Shown here piece after piece: positions 62,667 through 64,000 of a stretch of DNA of 64,000 bases. Position 1 is the first letter of the stretch; each line of letters begins with the position of its first letter. Origin of the DNA: Mycobacterium sp. 4858 (lineage in GTDB: Bacteria > Actinomycetota > Actinomycetes > Mycobacteriales > Mycobacteriaceae); NCBI RefSeq assembly GCF_900240975.1, contig NZ_LT968776.1, forward strand, positions 3,221,092-3,285,091. The letters are read 5' to 3'. The position numbers and the translations under genes are program-made. The notes under the pieces were generated by a model. That model was given only the letters and a program-made list of their open reading frames with translations. It was not told where the DNA came from and searched no databases.

Positions 62667-64000
62667 ATTGAGCTGGGGATCGACGCGGGGCAGTTCGTAA
62701 CGGAAGAAGAACCTGCCGGCCTGCACCTTGCCAGCGTGAAAGTCAGTGTTCTTCGGCGCGCTGATGATCAACAGCTCGAGCCACATCCACGCAATCACCA
62801 AATGGCCGAACGCCTCGAGATAGATCGCGCTGTTGGCCAGCGCCAGTTCGCGATCGGATTCGCCGACCAGTTTCGTCGTTATTTCGACGAGACGGACCCA
62901 CCGCTGAGCCAGCTGATCGGCGAGGTGCCCGAGCTCCCCGCCCAGCGCGGTCGCACCGTCAATCGCCTTACCGATACGGTCGGACACCAAGGCCAGGCTT
63001 GCGCCGTCGTGCTGAGTCACTTTGCGGCCGAGCAGGTCGAGGCTCTGAATGCCGTGTGTGCCCTCATGGATCGGATTCAAGCGGTTATCGCGGTAGTGCT
63101 GCTCCACGTCGTAGTCGCGGGTATATCCGTAACCTCCGTGTACCTGGATCGCGAGATCGTTGGCCGCAACGCACCATTGCGAGGGCCAGCTCTTGGCAAT
63201 CGGGGTCAGCACGTCCAGCAGCAGCGCCGCTTCTTCAGCCTCTTTGTTGTCCTCACTGCTGGCGCGGGTGTCGATCAAGTATCCGCAATACAACGCGAGG
63301 GCCAAAGCGCCCTCGACATAGGCTTTTTGAGCTAGCAGCATTCGCCTGACGTCGGCATGCTCGATGATCGGCACGGGCTTGTCCTCCGCGGATTTGCGGG
63401 CCGGAACGCGGCCCTGCAACCGCTCACTTGCGTATCGCACGGACTTGAGGTAGCCGGTGTACCCCAGTGCAACGGCGCCGATGCCGACGCCAAGCCGAGC
63501 CTCGTTCATCATGTGGAACATGTAAGAGATACCGGCGTTGGGTCGGCCAACCAGGTACCCCACCGCACCTGCTGAACCCAACGGGCGATGGGCACCCTCA
63601 CCGAAGTTCAGGACGGTGTTCGTTGTGCCGCGGTATCCCATCTTGTGATTGAGTCCACCAAGGGAGACGTCGTTTCGTTCTCCGATCGCGGCATTATCAT
63701 CGACCAGGAACTTGGGCACGATGAACAAGGAAAGCCCTTTCACCCCCGCCGGCGACCCGGCGATGCGCGCGAGGACCAGATGCACGATGTTCTCGGTCAT
63801 CTCGTGCTCACCGCCCGAAATCCACATCTTGCTGCCGAAAAGTCGGTAATGGCCATCATCGGTGGGTTCGGCGCGGGTGCTGACGTCGGCGAGCGACGAC
63901 CCAGCTTGCGGCTCGGACAGACACATGGTGCCCGAAAACCGGCCGGCGAGCATAGGTTTGACGAAGAGCTCGTGGTCACGCGTGCTCCCATATGTGGCCA
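62613..64000 (-). CDS. Acyl-CoA dehydrogenase, large type, N-terminus outside the window
   Basis: 462 codons are visible and the frame is open to base 64000. SGTMCLSEPQAGSSLADVST is the FAD/substrate motif; AIQVHGGYGYTRDYDVEQHY and NPIHEGTHGIQSLDLLGRKV with the glutamate follow; a C-terminal domain of ~130 residues (IGKAIDGATALGGELGHL.., ending MKAEWF) is that of the ~600-residue FadE5/AcdA-type enzymes. About 130-150 N-terminal residues are missing. Convergent with the CMD-like gene. Confidence 0.92.
   Translation of the reverse strand, partial: ATYGSTRDHELFVKPMLAGRFSGTMCLSEPQAGSSLADVSTRAEPTDDGHYRLFGSKMWISGGEHEMTENIVHLVLARIAGSPAGVKGLSLFIVPKFLVDDNAAIGERNDVSLGGLNHKMGYRGTTNTVLNFGEGAHRPLGSAGAVGYLVGRPNAGISYMFHMMNEARLGVGIGAVALGYTGYLKSVRYASERLQGRVPARKSAEDKPVPIIEHADVRRMLLAQKAYVEGALALALYCGYLIDTRASSEDNKEAEEAALLLDVLTPIAKSWPSQWCVAANDLAIQVHGGYGYTRDYDVEQHYRDNRLNPIHEGTHGIQSLDLLGRKVTQHDGASLALVSDRIGKAIDGATALGGELGHLADQLAQRWVRLVEITTKLVGESDRELALANSAIYLEAFGHLVIAWMWLELLIISAPKNTDFHAGKVQAGRFFFRYELPRVDPQLNLLETLDSTTVDMKAEWF

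Noticed and set aside
1..64000. tRNA, rRNA, CRISPR arrays, prophage or intact insertion sequences
   Set aside because: Looked for on both strands; none seen. Only small transposase relics are present.

Overview
The window comes from the chromosome of a slow-growing type Mycobacterium. Its left edge (1-6015) carries the gene order known from M. tuberculosis Rv0908-Rv0914c: ctpE, a small Rv0909-like protein, an Rv0910-like SRPBCC protein, an Rv0912-like membrane protein, a carotenoid oxygenase and an Rv0914c-like thiolase. MmpS/MmpL, a fatty-acyl-AMP ligase and a mycofactocin-type SDR agree with this placement. To the right of the Rv0914c homologue the M. tuberculosis order (PPE/PE genes) is lost, and everything that follows is accessory DNA.

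6.2-23.3 kb: an MHS-family MFS transporter, a secreted DUF4185 protein, two small ORFs, then a lipid synthesis/export locus. The locus has a fatty-acyl-AMP ligase and a TetR on the minus strand, a translationally coupled mmpS-mmpL-DUF732 operon on the plus strand, a CRP paralogue, a second mmpL that has lost its first ~200 residues, another TetR and a malic enzyme.

23.3-31.8 kb: a scarred stretch. An intact aldehyde dehydrogenase, an SDR and a GntR regulator stand among debris: an NDH-2 fragment, IS481 and IS630 relics, SDR and thiolase fragments, a frameshifted TetR, a truncated thioesterase and the C-terminal end of an acyl-CoA synthetase.

31.8-64 kb: a catabolic island dominated by CoA-thioester chemistry: three acyl-CoA dehydrogenases, two class III CoA-transferases plus a deleted third, a TesB thioesterase, three TIM-barrel amidohydrolases, an Ltp2-like thiolase-fold protein coupled to a DUF35 protein, DUF2889, an aldehyde dehydrogenase, four SDRs, an AveC-like membrane protein, a flavin reductase, a luciferase-like monooxygenase, thiolase, enoyl-CoA hydratase and a carboxymuconolactone-decarboxylase-like protein. 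The likely job is uptake-independent degradation of a cyclic or branched lipid-like compound by monooxygenation, ring opening or side-chain cleavage, and beta-oxidation. The substrate cannot be read from the sequence.

The most interesting signal is a 20-bp imperfect palindrome with half-site TCTAC/GTAGA. It lies at five promoters of this island: AveC-like gene, SDR pair, flavin reductase-SDR operon, amidohydrolase-FadE-thiolase-hydratase operon, and luciferase-like gene. In at least three of them one half-site coincides with a -10 hexamer. This marks a previously unlinked set of genes as one probable regulon; the TetR gene at 50170-50772 is the best candidate regulator. A sixth, decayed copy lies in a duplicated promoter module at 34.2 kb. 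No rRNA, tRNA, CRISPR array or intact insertion sequence was seen.
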